Assembly: GCA_903904835.1 (NCBI GenBank)
Contig: CAIVEI010000102.1
Span: 1 to 64,000, forward strand
Origin: an uncultured Schlesneria sp.
GTDB taxonomy: Bacteria; Planctomycetota; Planctomycetia; Planctomycetales; Planctomycetaceae
Length of the DNA: 64,000 nt
Direction of reading: 5' to 3'
The position numbers were made by a program, and so were the translations under genes. The stretch's first letter is position 1; every line of letters starts with the position of its first letter. Of this stretch, positions 29,137 to 38,546 are shown piece by piece. Below the pieces are notes generated by a model that saw only the letters and a program-made list of their open reading frames with translations, had not been told where the DNA came from and searched no databases.

Positions 29137-30714
29137 CTATTCCCACTCGATCGTGCTCGGGGGTTTTGAGCTGATATCGTAGACGACCCGGTTGACTCCA
29201 CGAACTTCATTGATAATCCGTGTTGAAATCCGTTGCAAGATTTCGTGTGGCATTGGGAACCAGTCGGCAGTCATGAAGTCATCCGTTGAAACGGCTCGAA
29301 CCGCGACGACCTCTTCATACGTACGACCGTCACCCATGACTCCGACAGTGTGCACCGGCAGCAGTACCGCAAACGCCTGTTGGATTTCCCGATAAAGTCC
29401 TGCGAGTCGTAATTCTTCCATCACGATTGCGTCAGCTTCGCGCAGCTTTGCGAGCCTTGGCGCACTGAGTTCGCCAAGACATCGCACACCAAGGCCTGGT
29501 CCGGGAAACGGATGCCGCCAGACAAGTTCGTCCGTTAATCCGAGCTCCAGTCCCATGCGACGGACCTCGTCTTTAAACAAGTCGCGCAACGGTTCGATCA
29601 GCTCAAATCCCAGTTGCTCTGGCAAGCCGCCAACGTTGTGATGCGCCTTGATTGTCGCGGCAGGGCCATCTGCATCGGCACCCGATTCAATCACGTCCGG
29701 GTACAAAGTACCTTGAGCCAGAAAATGTGCATCGGGGATGGACTCAGCCTCCTTTCGAAAGACTTCGATAAATACCCGCCCGATGATTTTCCGTTTTTGT
29801 TGAGGATCAGTGACCCCTTTCAGCTCGTCAAGAAAGCGGTCCTTCGCATCGACAACGTGAAGATCGGTTTTGAAGTGATTCTGAAAACGATCACGAACCT
29901 TGTCGGATTCACCTTTTCGCAGAAGTCCGTTGTCAACGAAGATACACGAAAGCTGCGATCCAATCGCTTTATACAAAATGGCAGCGACGACAGAGGAATC
30001 GACACCCCCGGATAGTCCGCAGATCACTCGTTTGTTACCAACTCGTGATCGAATGGAGGCCACTTCACGATCGATCAGCGAGCTGATTTTCCAAGTGCCA
30101 TGACATCCGCAAACCGCTTTAACGAAGTTGGCAAGCATCAGGCTGCCGTATTCCGAATGTGTCACTTCTGGATGGAACTGCAGTCCGTAGATTGGCTTGT
30201 CGCGGTGTTTGACCGCTGCATATGAACATGTTGACGTGTCCATCAACCGAATGAATGCAGTCTCCGCATCTTCAACATGGTCGCCATGACTCATCCAGAC
30301 AGTACTCGTCTGAGGGAGTCCGGCCAACAACGGATCAGGCTGCAAAATCCGGCATTCGGTTCTTCCGAATTCGCGTTTTGATCCAGGTGTCACGTGCCCA
30401 CCGAGCAGCTTGCAGGTGAGATGCAGCCCGTAACAGATTCCCAATACGGGGATTCCCAATTCAAAAAGTCGAGGATCGACTTTTGGTGAGTTTGTTTCGT
30501 AGACACTTGCAGGGCCGCCGGACAGGATCAGCCCTTTCGGGTTGAGTTGGCGGATCCTTTCCAAGGAAAGATCATGTCTGACCAACTGGCAGAACACATT
30601 CTGGTCGCGGATGCGCCGAGCGATCAGTTGTGCGGTTTGACCGCCAAAATCGAGTACGAGAATCAGTTCTTCTGTCGTCGCGATCGCATTGCGAGAATCG
30701 GCCAAGGCAGTCAT
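29137..30714 (-). CDS. guaA: GMP synthase (glutamine-hydrolysing)
   Basis: This enzyme converts XMP to GMP using ATP and glutamine, the last step of guanine nucleotide synthesis. It has about 525 residues from ATG 30714; the frame runs further back to 30792 but that text is not conserved. The class I amidotransferase domain has GICYGLHL (nucleophile Cys) and the [10 protein letters not shown] histidine/glutamate. The PP-loop ATPase has SGGVDSSV, followed by the dimerisation domain with the [10 protein letters not shown] signature and the C-terminal STIEWE. It ends 12 bp from the convergent apbE gene. Confidence 0.97.
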   Translation of the reverse strand: MTALADSRNAIATTEELILVLDFGGQTAQLIARRIRDQNVFCQLVRHDLSLERIRQLNPKGLILSGGPASVYETNSPKVDPRLFELGIPVLGICYGLHLTCKLLGGHVTPGSKREFGRTECRILQPDPLLAGLPQTSTVWMSHGDHVEDAETAFIRLMDTSTCSYAAVKHRDKPIYGLQFHPEVTHSEYGSLMLANFVKAVCGCHGTWKISSLIDREVASIRSRVGNKRVICGLSGGVDSSVVAAILYKAIGSQLSCIFVDNGLLRKGESDKVRDRFQNHFKTDLHVVDAKDRFLDELKGVTDPQQKRKIIGRVFIEVFRKEAESIPDAHFLAQGTLYPDVIESGADADGPAATIKAHHNVGGLPEQLGFELIEPLRDLFKDEVRRMGLELGLTDELVWRHPFPGPGLGVRCLGELSAPRLAKLREADAIVMEELRLAGLYREIQQAFAVLLPVHTVGVMGDGRTYEEVVAVRAVSTDDFMTADWFPMPHEILQRISTRIINEVRGVNRVVYDISSKPPSTIEWE

Positions 30715-30829
30715 TAGGAAAAACCATTTTGTGTGTTGCGCTCCCTGCATAAAATCAGGGGGAAGGGGCCAATTATACCGTCGCCGCGTCACGTGGCAAA
30801 CGGTTCCCCTGTCACTTAAGCGTCAAACA

Positions 30830-31333
30830 TCACGCCTTCGGCTTGTGAGGTGGCGCGAACTTGATTTTTTCGACGTATCTCGCAACCTGTTTGGAACCTG
30901 TGTCAAGTCTGCCGGTGCAATTTGAAATTGCTTTAACTACATACTTGTATTGGGTTTCGTAGTCGGCATCGATCTCAACTTCGATATCCTTGGCCAATGG
31001 GTTTCCTGGTCTGCCGATGATTTTCAAGATTTCTCTATTCAGGCGCTCAAACGCCATTTCGTCGTTTCCAAGGTTCTTGGATCCCAAAGTTAATTGCATC
31101 AAATTTCCCTGGCGGTCCGAAACCATGCCGACTTTGATTTCTGGCAGCGTGAATTCAGCGGCTACGGCGGACGGCGCACTGATGGGCAAATTGATGTTGA
31201 AGTTCCCTTCAGGGGAAACAATCTTCAGATTCAGCATGAAGAATATCAGCAGAAGAAATACGATGTCGATCATCGGAGCCATTGGTATTTGGAGTTTTGT
31301 CGGCTCACTTAAGCGGTTTCGCAGCTTCATCAT
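30830..31333 (-). CDS. ExbD/TolR family biopolymer transport protein (second copy)
   Basis: The 167-residue protein has one N-terminal membrane helix with the channel aspartate (MAPMIDIVFLLLIFFML) and a periplasmic domain, as in ExbD/TolR. Its start overlaps the stop of the preceding exbD by one base (TGATG), with GAGGAGG before it, so the two are translationally coupled. The pair of ExbD-like proteins would form the dimer inside the ExbB ring, possibly as a heterodimer. It is the last gene of the TPR-ExbB-ExbD run before guaA. Confidence 0.92.
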   Translation of the reverse strand: MMKLRNRLSEPTKLQIPMAPMIDIVFLLLIFFMLNLKIVSPEGNFNINLPISAPSAVAAEFTLPEIKVGMVSDRQGNLMQLTLGSKNLGNDEMAFERLNREILKIIGRPGNPLAKDIEVEIDADYETQYKYVVKAISNCTGRLDTGSKQVARYVEKIKFAPPHKPKA

Positions 31334-31809
31334 CAGGCCTCCTCAGAAGTGGCGCGAAGCGAGAACTTGCTGAAGCCTGCTTCCTGGCACTTCCTGATAA
31401 GTTCTTGAACAAGCCCCGTCGGGATTTCTGAGTCGGCCCTGATCAGGACGGTCACGTCTTTAATCGCATTTTGCCCGTGAACTCGCTCCATGACCCGTTT
31501 TTCTTGTTCGAGTTCCGGTGAGATTTCGTAAACGTCGACATAGCGTTCATTATAGAAGACTTCGGGTCTCGATTTCCTGAGCTCACCTGAAGGAAACCGT
31601 TGATAGCCGAAGTTTAAGACCAGTTCGTGTTCAGGCTTCACCACAGGTGGTTTGGCGAGTGAATCCTTTGGGAGTTTAACTCGTTCGTCGGCTTTGGTGT
31701 TTTCGAAATTGATGGCAATCATGAAGAACGTGAGCAATTGGAATACGATGTCGATCATTGGAGTCATATCAGGCTCCGTAAACCCCATTTCAATCTTCCG
31801 CATTTTCAT
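31333..31809 (-). CDS. ExbD/TolR family biopolymer transport protein (first copy)
   Basis: The 158-residue protein has the N-terminal TolR/ExbD helix with conserved aspartate (DMTPMIDIVFQLLTFFMIA), then a periplasmic peptidoglycan- or partner-binding domain. It lies 108 bp after exbB and overlaps the next exbD. The two exbD paralogs are clearly different in their periplasmic parts, so they may contact different partners. Confidence 0.92.
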   Translation of the reverse strand: MKMRKIEMGFTEPDMTPMIDIVFQLLTFFMIAINFENTKADERVKLPKDSLAKPPVVKPEHELVLNFGYQRFPSGELRKSRPEVFYNERYVDVYEISPELEQEKRVMERVHGQNAIKDVTVLIRADSEIPTGLVQELIRKCQEAGFSKFSLRATSEEA

Positions 31810-31867
31810 TTCAACGCTCCGTCGTTGTCGGCTTTTGCCATGTGGGGATCAGCCCGCTTATGCTGCT

Positions 31868-31896
31868 GTGGGACACGGGCTTAAAGCCCATGCCAC
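31868..31896. repeat. Short palindromic element inside the exb gene run
   Basis: An imperfect palindrome centred on GGGCTTaAAGCCC, with flanking GTGG/CCAC, lies between exbB and the first exbD. It could form a hairpin that lowers downstream expression. I saw no other copy in the window. Confidence 0.5.
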
Positions 31897-31917
31897 TTCA
31901 GAATACCCATCATTCGA

Positions 31918-32796
31918 TCAATGAAAATGCGGGGCGGCAGGAACGGCTGTGGGTGAGCCACCGCCTGATCGATTGACTGTTGCAGGAGCGGCTGGTTTTC
32001 CAATATTTTGAAAATTCTTCATCAGATTATCGGCCACGAATCCACATTCCATCAGAAATCGGGCCAGACGATTCTTATACAACGAATAGAAAACGATCGC
32101 AGGGATCGCGACAACCAAGCCTTCGAGCGTGGTAAATAACGCGGTCGCGATTCCGTCGGCTAGTTCCGAAGGCTTTGGCGAAGTTGTTGAGTTCGCGATT
32201 ACTTGAAAGGCCATCACCATACCTTGAACCGTGCCAAGTAGTCCAAGCATCGGAGCGATCGAGCCGATCAGTGCCAGGTAACCGATCTTGTGTTCCATGG
32301 ACATCGTCTCGTCTTCACCAACCTGCTGCATCTGCTCAACAGCCTCGTCATATCCGCGCGAAAGTCTACCCATTCCGGCGGCCAGAATTCGACCGATAAA
32401 TGAATCACTTCCTTTGGCCGATTCGTAGGCACCCTGATAGTCCTTCGCCTGAAGCTGCTGTTCAAAATCTTCAATAAACGAAGAGGGAAGGTAATTGTCC
32501 CGGCGAAGCTGCAGGGAGATCATCATGATAATCGCGATCATGGCGAACGCGACCAACATGATCAGAAATCCAAATATTCCCGATGCACGAATCATCCATG
32601 CCAGGAACGATTCCTGTGGCTTTCTGACTTCGGAAGCATTCCCTTCAACACCCAATCTACCAATGTCATCACGGACTGCTGGGCGTCCTTCATCTTGTGC
32701 GTTCAATGCCGATTGTGGTAGTCCTAAAGACATCCATCCGACCAGCACGGCGAGAACCAAACGCCAAAAGCGGCTGCGAACACCTGACAGGTGCAT
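31918..32796 (-). CDS. MotA/TolQ/ExbB proton channel family protein
   Basis: The 292-residue inner-membrane protein starts at ATG 32796 after AAGGGA; an in-frame GTG at 32820 is less likely. It has a cleavable signal (LVLAVLVGWMSLGLPQSALNAQ), unusual for plain ExbB but common in planctomycete and some proteobacterial ExbB, then three membrane helices. The last two carry APMLGLLGTVQGMVMAF and the GIATALFTTLEGLVVAIPA signature. With ExbD it uses the proton gradient to do mechanical work across the envelope. TPR genes precede it on the strand. Confidence 0.93.
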   Translation of the reverse strand: MHLSGVRSRFWRLVLAVLVGWMSLGLPQSALNAQDEGRPAVRDDIGRLGVEGNASEVRKPQESFLAWMIRASGIFGFLIMLVAFAMIAIIMMISLQLRRDNYLPSSFIEDFEQQLQAKDYQGAYESAKGSDSFIGRILAAGMGRLSRGYDEAVEQMQQVGEDETMSMEHKIGYLALIGSIAPMLGLLGTVQGMVMAFQVIANSTTSPKPSELADGIATALFTTLEGLVVAIPAIVFYSLYKNRLARFLMECGFVADNLMKNFQNIGKPAAPATVNRSGGGSPTAVPAAPHFH

Positions 32797-33016
32797 TGTA
32801 AATCCCTTCACGTCAAACACTCCTTCGTCTCAGCAGTCATCCGTAACCCATCAGTCGCGATCCGACGAGCATCACGATTCTAAGTATCCATTGCTCCTGA
32901 TGCCAGAGGATTATGCCCGGAACGAGAGATTCCAACGCGGGCACTGACAAGTTCCACGTCAGTTTGGCCTTGTCTTCTCCATTCAATGCAGGTGTTTTGG
33001 AACACTGGTGATACCC

Positions 33017-34078
33017 TCATTCATTACCAACCAATTTCTTTCTCCATTCGCTATTGGGATAGATTTGAACCAGTTTTCCCGCCGCTTCGGCGCTGCGATC
33101 CGGGTGTTGAACCAGCTTCCACAGGTTGCTCATTTGATAAAGCGCTTCTGCATGGAATCCCGCTTCTTTGGGAAAAAGGATGTCGACATGCAAATACGCC
33201 AGTGCCGCTTCTTTCGTTCGTCCCAGACCTTGAAGCGCCTGGCCTTGCAGGATGTAGGCCTCGGCCTGGACAGCGGAATCTTCGGCGGGACCTTTTTCTG
33301 TGACGACATCAAGAATCTTGAGCGCCTCGTCAAATTTCGTCTGGGCAATCAGCCCTCGTGCATGTCCAAGCATTGCCTCGAATTTTCGCGAAATGTCGCC
33401 AGGCGTATCTCCTGCCGACGCGACGATCGCTTCAAATCCGGTGATTGCTTCGTCAATTTTTCCTTCTGCAACCAGCACCCGCGACTCTGCAATCCGCGAA
33501 GCAAGCTTCAGATCGTTCCAGGGAGCCTGCGATAATTTTTCGAGGGTCGAACGTGCGCCAGCAAAATCCTTTTCGGCTAGTTGAATTTGACTGAGCAGCA
33601 ATACCGATTCGTAGAATCGAACATGGTCAGGATATCCCTTTTGAGCCGCGATCAACTTTTGAATTGCCTGTTGGCGTTTTTCAGGATCGGCCAATGCCTG
33701 CCTGGCTGCGATTCTTGCAATAATATAGTCGAATTCGCCCCTCAGAAAATCACTCGGTGATTTTGCATCGGCTTTTGCCTTCAGAAGCCTTTGGGTGGCG
33801 GAATCGTATCGCCCTCCGTTTTCGTCGCTGTAACCCAGCTTTAATTCGCCACCACCACCTTCCCACTCGATAGCGGCAATGTCGTTGGCACTGACAATCT
33901 CGGGTTCGCCCTGATTTTTCTTCAGCGTCAACTCGGTCTTCGACATCGCCGAGATATTGCCATTCACGCGTTTCCCGTCACTTTTCTTTGTGATGATGTC
34001 GATGGCAAAAATCGAGTTCAGTGGAAGTGCAACGATCGTCACCGATACGAAACACGCATTGCGAAAAAACGTCTTCAT
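33017..34078 (-). CDS. Secreted TPR-repeat protein
   Basis: The 353-residue protein starts at ATG 34078 after AAGGGA. It has a signal peptide (ACFVSVTIVALPLNSIFA), a short beta-rich domain at about residues 25-80 (KKSDGKRVNGNISAMSKTELTL...NDIAAIEWEG), and then helical TPR-like repeats (FDEALKILDVVTEKGP, YILQGQALQGLGRTKEAALAY). The beta part resembles small Sm-like or peptidase-accessory domains but I cannot name it. It is probably periplasmic, acting with the ExbB/ExbD complex encoded just downstream (inference from order). Confidence 0.8.
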   Translation of the reverse strand: MKTFFRNACFVSVTIVALPLNSIFAIDIITKKSDGKRVNGNISAMSKTELTLKKNQGEPEIVSANDIAAIEWEGGGGELKLGYSDENGGRYDSATQRLLKAKADAKSPSDFLRGEFDYIIARIAARQALADPEKRQQAIQKLIAAQKGYPDHVRFYESVLLLSQIQLAEKDFAGARSTLEKLSQAPWNDLKLASRIAESRVLVAEGKIDEAITGFEAIVASAGDTPGDISRKFEAMLGHARGLIAQTKFDEALKILDVVTEKGPAEDSAVQAEAYILQGQALQGLGRTKEAALAYLHVDILFPKEAGFHAEALYQMSNLWKLVQHPDRSAEAAGKLVQIYPNSEWRKKLVGNE

Positions 34079-34096
34079 TGGGGGTCCCTTTATTTC

Positions 34097-34150
34097 ATAA
34101 GTTCATTAGTTTTATAGGTCTCATAGGACTTATAAGTCTTATAGGTCCCA
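34097..34150. repeat. Degenerate AT-rich tandem repeat
   Basis: Units of about nine or ten bases of the form ATAGGTCTC, ATAGGACTT, ATAAGTCTT, ATAGGTCCC run head-to-tail between the two TPR genes. It is unlike the surrounding coding composition and has no coding role. Confidence 0.65.
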
Positions 34151-34198
34151 TTCTTTGTCGGCGACGCCGTGACACGAGCGATCCCAGGTTTCTATTTT

Positions 34199-37100
34199 TC
34201 ATTCCGCCGCAGGAGGCGTTGGTGGTTTCGGGCGAGGCTTCGGCGACGGGGCCGTTCCTCCTTCGGTTCGTGATTGTGTTTTCGTCACAGGTTTCGATGC
34301 TGCCGGTTGAGCGGCGGTTGTTCCAGTACCAGCCGAAGCCGATGGTTTTGGCCGTGGTTTGGGAGCAATCGGTGCAGTAAATGATGGCGATTGCTGTTTT
34401 TCTACCGCAATGCCCGAGAACGATACCGGTTCTTCGATGCGGCCGAGCGTCTTCGGCTTAGCGGTCTTCTTGCCTCCCTTAAAAAACACCCAGCCCAGCA
34501 CGCCAAGTCCACAAAGGATACTCAGGAGAAAGATGGTGAACGTCAATGTGTCATTGTTTTTAGGCTCTTGTGTCTTTTTCACGGTGACGGCTTCCGGTTG
34601 ATTTGCAGTATTGTTTTCCGACTCTTTTGCTTTATCCTCGGAGTCGACGGTCTCTTTCGGCTTCGTTTGTTCCAACGGAGCGTCGACTGACCATGGCAGG
34701 TCAATGACTGGTTTGCCGGATTCCCGCATGACTTCGCGATAGAGTTCGTTAAGCTTTGCTCGCTTGTCATCAGGCAGGGTTCTCATGATGGAAGACGAAC
34801 CGACCAATTCCATGGCGCACAGGTCCAATGCCTTTTGTTTGTCTTTGGGGGCAAGTTCTTTTCCATATCGGAAACGACAAAGAGAGACGCTGTAGCGAGC
34901 ATCGAGAAAGCTGTCGACCAGGTCTGGCCGTTCCGAGAAATTCTTCTGCTGTTGAATTCGTTTCGCAATTCCTCCCCATCCCCACAGCCCGATTTCCTTA
35001 TTGCCACCGATCGCAGTGACGAACTTCTTGTGGTCACCGTTTGATCCCCAGTCCTGAAAGACGGAGGCACCTTCAATCTGCGTTCGCAGATCGTTACCTC
35101 TCGCTTTGAGAACTTCGTTGAGAAGCTTTTCGGCGCCGCTGAAGTCCTTTTTCAAACGATTGCAGCGAACCAGTCGAACTTTTACGTTCAGCAATTGATC
35201 GGCGGTAGCGAACGCCGAATCGGCCTGCGCACGTGTCAGAACCCCATTGAAGGCCGAAGCTGCACGGTCGTAATAGCTGGCGGTTTTCGAAGCGTCCGTT
35301 GAAATTTCTCCCAACGCAAAATACGTTTCTCCGATCCAGCTGAGCGATCCCAGAGTCTGGCCTTCCTGTTTCTTGTACATGTCATCAAGAAATGTCTCGA
35401 AGGCTTCCATCAGCTTATTGAAGCGTTCTGTTTCACCGTTACTTCGAAACCGTTCCAATTCGTTTTTTAACCCTTTTCCCAGGTCAACATACAGGTGTGT
35501 CAGGTCTGAACTGGGATCTCCTGATGCGATGGCTTCAAGAATTTTCATGGTTGCCCGAGCATCATTCAACTTGTCCGGACCCAGGCCGATATATGATCGC
35601 AGCAGCAACTTGTAAACAGTCTTCGCGATCAAGCGACCGTGGATTCCTCTTTCGGGTCGCTGAGATTCGTCGGGGACCGCTATGGCCTTGATCACGGATT
35701 GTGGTTCGTCCTGAAGGATCTTGATCGCATCGGTTTCTTTTCCCTGATTGAGCAGGATTTCCGCGAGGTAGATCTTCGCACTGACGAGTTCCAGCGGCAC
35801 AGCCCCTTCTTTGGGTAGAGTCGCTGAAAGTTTCTCAATACCAGATCGCAAGTACCGATCGGCCGAAGCCTTCCATTCCGCAAGTTTTTCAGGGCTTGGG
35901 CGCGATTCTTGCGGCATTCCGGCAGATGAACCGAAAGCGAGCCAGTAAGCTTGTCCGGCGGCCAACTGTGCTTCAGGATACTTTGCATCGGACTCGGGGA
36001 CCTTACTGAACCATTCGGCCGCTTCAACGGGCTTTTTTGCAGACGTGTACAATGAACCAAGGGTCATCCGAGCCTCGTTCGCTTTGTCGCTCTCGGGCCA
36101 GCGACTTGCGATCAGGTTTGCGGCCTTAATCGTCAGCCGCATTTCGTCCTGTTTTTTATCGGCGTCGGCTTTGTTGTCATAATACGCTTGAACGAAGGCG
36201 GCCATTGCCATGTGGGCAGCATCCAAAGCGACACTTCCTTCATCATCGCTTGTTGTACGAGCCACAAATTGCGCCAGGATCGCTGCCTCGTAATTGCGAT
36301 GCAAATAGAAATTCGTGTAGGCAAGTAGAAGTCGAGCAGTGGCAACGTCCTTCGCATTGTCGCGGCGATTAGTCAACACCATCGCCAATTCAAGGTTTTT
36401 CGCGGCGTCATTCAGCTCGTTGGACCAGTCTTGCTTTAACCGCACCATTTCATCGGCAGGTTTTTGAGTCCTGACGGCGGCATCCAACTCTTTTTTAACT
36501 TCTTGAGCAGTATTGAAGGATTGACGTCCCAGTCCAAACGCCGTTTCGAAGTCCTCGGGCTTTTTCTCTTTACCACCGAGCTTGACCTGCAGCCGCTGTG
36601 CTAAGGACAGCGAGACGTCTTTGTATTCGCCAGGAAAACGGCTGATTTGTTGGGCCGTCGTACGAGCCTGTCGCCAGAAGCGCTCTTGATCTGGTTTGGG
36701 CAGATTTCGATTGTCGCCTAACGCATCAAGGGCGCGAGCCTGCTCCCATTGAATTCCCAGGCCGACCGCTGTCCTGGATTCGTTGCTGTTCTTTTTCAGC
36801 CAATCATCCGCCAGGTCGACGATCAATTGGTAATCGTTTCGCGCATGAAGACAGATCAGTTTGAATTGCAGCGTCTGTGATTTCAGGCTCTGAAGCAGGG
36901 GGTCGTCGCCTGGATGATCGAGCAACTCGTTGTAGATCCCGAGTGCCTTCTGTAAATCTCCCTGTTCTTCAAAACATTTGCCTTGCCATGCCCGGGCATG
37001 TAACCCTCCCATCTGGCTGCGATACCTTTGATGCATCTTTTCGAATTCATCCGCTGCCTGATTCAGCAATTGTTTGAACTGAGGTGCTGATGGGTCGTAG

Positions 37101-37738
37101 GTCTGCGCTTCGTCGTAGGTACATTTCCCCAGACTCAGAGATTCAAGGATCATGCTTCGTTCAACACGTACTCGATCGGCATGAAGTTTAGGGTCTTTTT
37201 GGTCGTCGATATATGGCGGGAACTTTTTGAAGGCCGCTTCATGTTGGTCGAACGCGAGCTTCACAACGTCTCTTGCCTTTTGCACCAATTCACGTGCGCG
37301 TCGCTGAAATTCTGCTTTACTCCCCTGATTTGCAGGAGATTTCGACCGGAATATTTCGACTTCGGCCTTTTGCCTCAGGATTTCAGCCCGGTCAGAGTTT
37401 GCATCGCCACTGTATGCATGATTAGGGTTTTCCTGCACGAATTGGTCAAGAAACGCCAGTGCCTGATCCAGTTGCTCAAGCTGCTTTTCTGGACTACGTA
37501 GCGTTTTGGCGTTTTCGCGCAGCGTGACCGCTTTTTCATAAGGAATGAGTTGCCGCATCTCTGCAGGCAAGGAGGGACGGAGAGCGAGCTGATCGAGGTA
37601 GATCAGGGCATAATCGAAATAATTTCGCTCACGAAGCCCTTGCAGGAACTCCTGGTACGGCTCTTCGGCCATAAGCGGGCGCGTCGAAACGGCGATCAAC
37701 AACAGCCAAAATGGCCACATTAACAACCGGGTCTTCAT
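34199..37738 (-). CDS. Large TPR-repeat protein with C-terminal membrane anchor and Pro/Lys-rich tail
   Basis: The 1179-residue protein starts at ATG 37738 after AAGGAC and has a signal peptide (LLMWPFWLLLIAVSTRPLMA). Most of it is helical with many TPR-like repeats (EEQGDLQKALGIYNELLDHPG; ARLLLAYTNFYLHRNYEAAILA; AEILLNQGKETDAIKILQ). Near the end a membrane helix (TFTIFLLSILCGLGVLGWVFF) is followed by GGKK and a low-complexity tail with two PKPRPKP motifs. The positive residues after the helix suggest a periplasmic TPR region and a cytoplasmic tail. Its position before the TPR, exbB and exbD genes suggests a scaffold for that complex. Confidence 0.85.
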   Translation of the reverse strand: MKTRLLMWPFWLLLIAVSTRPLMAEEPYQEFLQGLRERNYFDYALIYLDQLALRPSLPAEMRQLIPYEKAVTLRENAKTLRSPEKQLEQLDQALAFLDQFVQENPNHAYSGDANSDRAEILRQKAEVEIFRSKSPANQGSKAEFQRRARELVQKARDVVKLAFDQHEAAFKKFPPYIDDQKDPKLHADRVRVERSMILESLSLGKCTYDEAQTYDPSAPQFKQLLNQAADEFEKMHQRYRSQMGGLHARAWQGKCFEEQGDLQKALGIYNELLDHPGDDPLLQSLKSQTLQFKLICLHARNDYQLIVDLADDWLKKNSNESRTAVGLGIQWEQARALDALGDNRNLPKPDQERFWRQARTTAQQISRFPGEYKDVSLSLAQRLQVKLGGKEKKPEDFETAFGLGRQSFNTAQEVKKELDAAVRTQKPADEMVRLKQDWSNELNDAAKNLELAMVLTNRRDNAKDVATARLLLAYTNFYLHRNYEAAILAQFVARTTSDDEGSVALDAAHMAMAAFVQAYYDNKADADKKQDEMRLTIKAANLIASRWPESDKANEARMTLGSLYTSAKKPVEAAEWFSKVPESDAKYPEAQLAAGQAYWLAFGSSAGMPQESRPSPEKLAEWKASADRYLRSGIEKLSATLPKEGAVPLELVSAKIYLAEILLNQGKETDAIKILQDEPQSVIKAIAVPDESQRPERGIHGRLIAKTVYKLLLRSYIGLGPDKLNDARATMKILEAIASGDPSSDLTHLYVDLGKGLKNELERFRSNGETERFNKLMEAFETFLDDMYKKQEGQTLGSLSWIGETYFALGEISTDASKTASYYDRAASAFNGVLTRAQADSAFATADQLLNVKVRLVRCNRLKKDFSGAEKLLNEVLKARGNDLRTQIEGASVFQDWGSNGDHKKFVTAIGGNKEIGLWGWGGIAKRIQQQKNFSERPDLVDSFLDARYSVSLCRFRYGKELAPKDKQKALDLCAMELVGSSSIMRTLPDDKRAKLNELYREVMRESGKPVIDLPWSVDAPLEQTKPKETVDSEDKAKESENNTANQPEAVTVKKTQEPKNNDTLTFTIFLLSILCGLGVLGWVFFKGGKKTAKPKTLGRIEEPVSFSGIAVEKQQSPSFTAPIAPKPRPKPSASAGTGTTAAQPAASKPVTKTQSRTEGGTAPSPKPRPKPPTPPAAE

Positions 37739-38546
37739 CGGTTGGTCCTTAAATCTCAGTGGGAAATGCAAGTGACGAAAGGAAGTGAAGCATGGAAATC
37801 ACGAATCCAACCGCTCACACTATCAGTATCGGAAGGAAATGCCCGTTCGGCAAGGCTTCGCCGAAAGCCTTACTGTCGTCAGGTGCCTACAGCCTTAAGC
37901 CTCACGACGTCTTTTCCGGGGCTTGTCTCGAAAAATGAACCAGAATCCGGCTATTTCAATGAGATCCCATTCGTGCCTGAAGAAACATCATTGATGCATC
38001 CGTTTTCGACGAGAAGCGACAGTTTCTCGCCAATTTCGTTTCGTTACCAATTTCTCGAAATCAGTAACCGGTTGCTGAGGCCGTCACATGGTTGAAACAA
38101 GTTTCTCCGACGGAGCGGCGATTTGTGAAGATTTCAAAAAACGCTTGCGATTTCGCCAAATGAGCCTCCGAAGAAATGATCCTTCAGGACCTCAAAAATG
38201 GAGTATTAACAAACGCGAATTCTTTTTCGTTCAATGGTTTAAATAAAGCGTTCAGTGTTACTAGTTTTCGGATCAAGAGTGTTTCAATGAACAGTTGATT
38301 GTGTTCCGTCATTTTCATTGAAAATTAACGGGCTTATCGAAGCTATCTCGGTATCATACTGGGACAAACTTTGTGGCATGCTAAATGCCAATGTTTTTGG
38401 TCGTCGCAATCTCTGTTAAAGAATTAAATGACGCGACCGTCGAACGTTTTCGCTGATCCTGCTGTTTATCTCTTTTCGAGTGTGAGACTCATTGAGGTTT
38501 CCAGTTGATCGGTGTTTTTGATCAAGCAACGAAGGGTCATCCGCCA
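37739..38546. other. Divergent intergenic region with A/T-rich upstream sequence
   Basis: About 800 bp without a recognisable gene, between the large TPR gene (-) and the broken PEP-CTERM gene (+). Two short open frames at 37742-38095 overlap this area but show no domain. The right half is A/T-rich and contains a candidate sigma-54-type element at 38374-38388. Confidence 0.4.
38374..38388 (+). promoter_or_regulatory. Candidate sigma-54 (-24/-12) promoter or palindromic operator
   Basis: TGGCATG-CTAA-ATGC matches the sigma-54 consensus TGGCACG-N4-TTGC with GG and GC exactly 12 bases apart and two mismatches. It lies about 160 bp before the PEP-CTERM start. The same bases form the palindrome TGGCAT-N5-ATGCCA, so an operator is an alternative. 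Confidence 0.35.
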
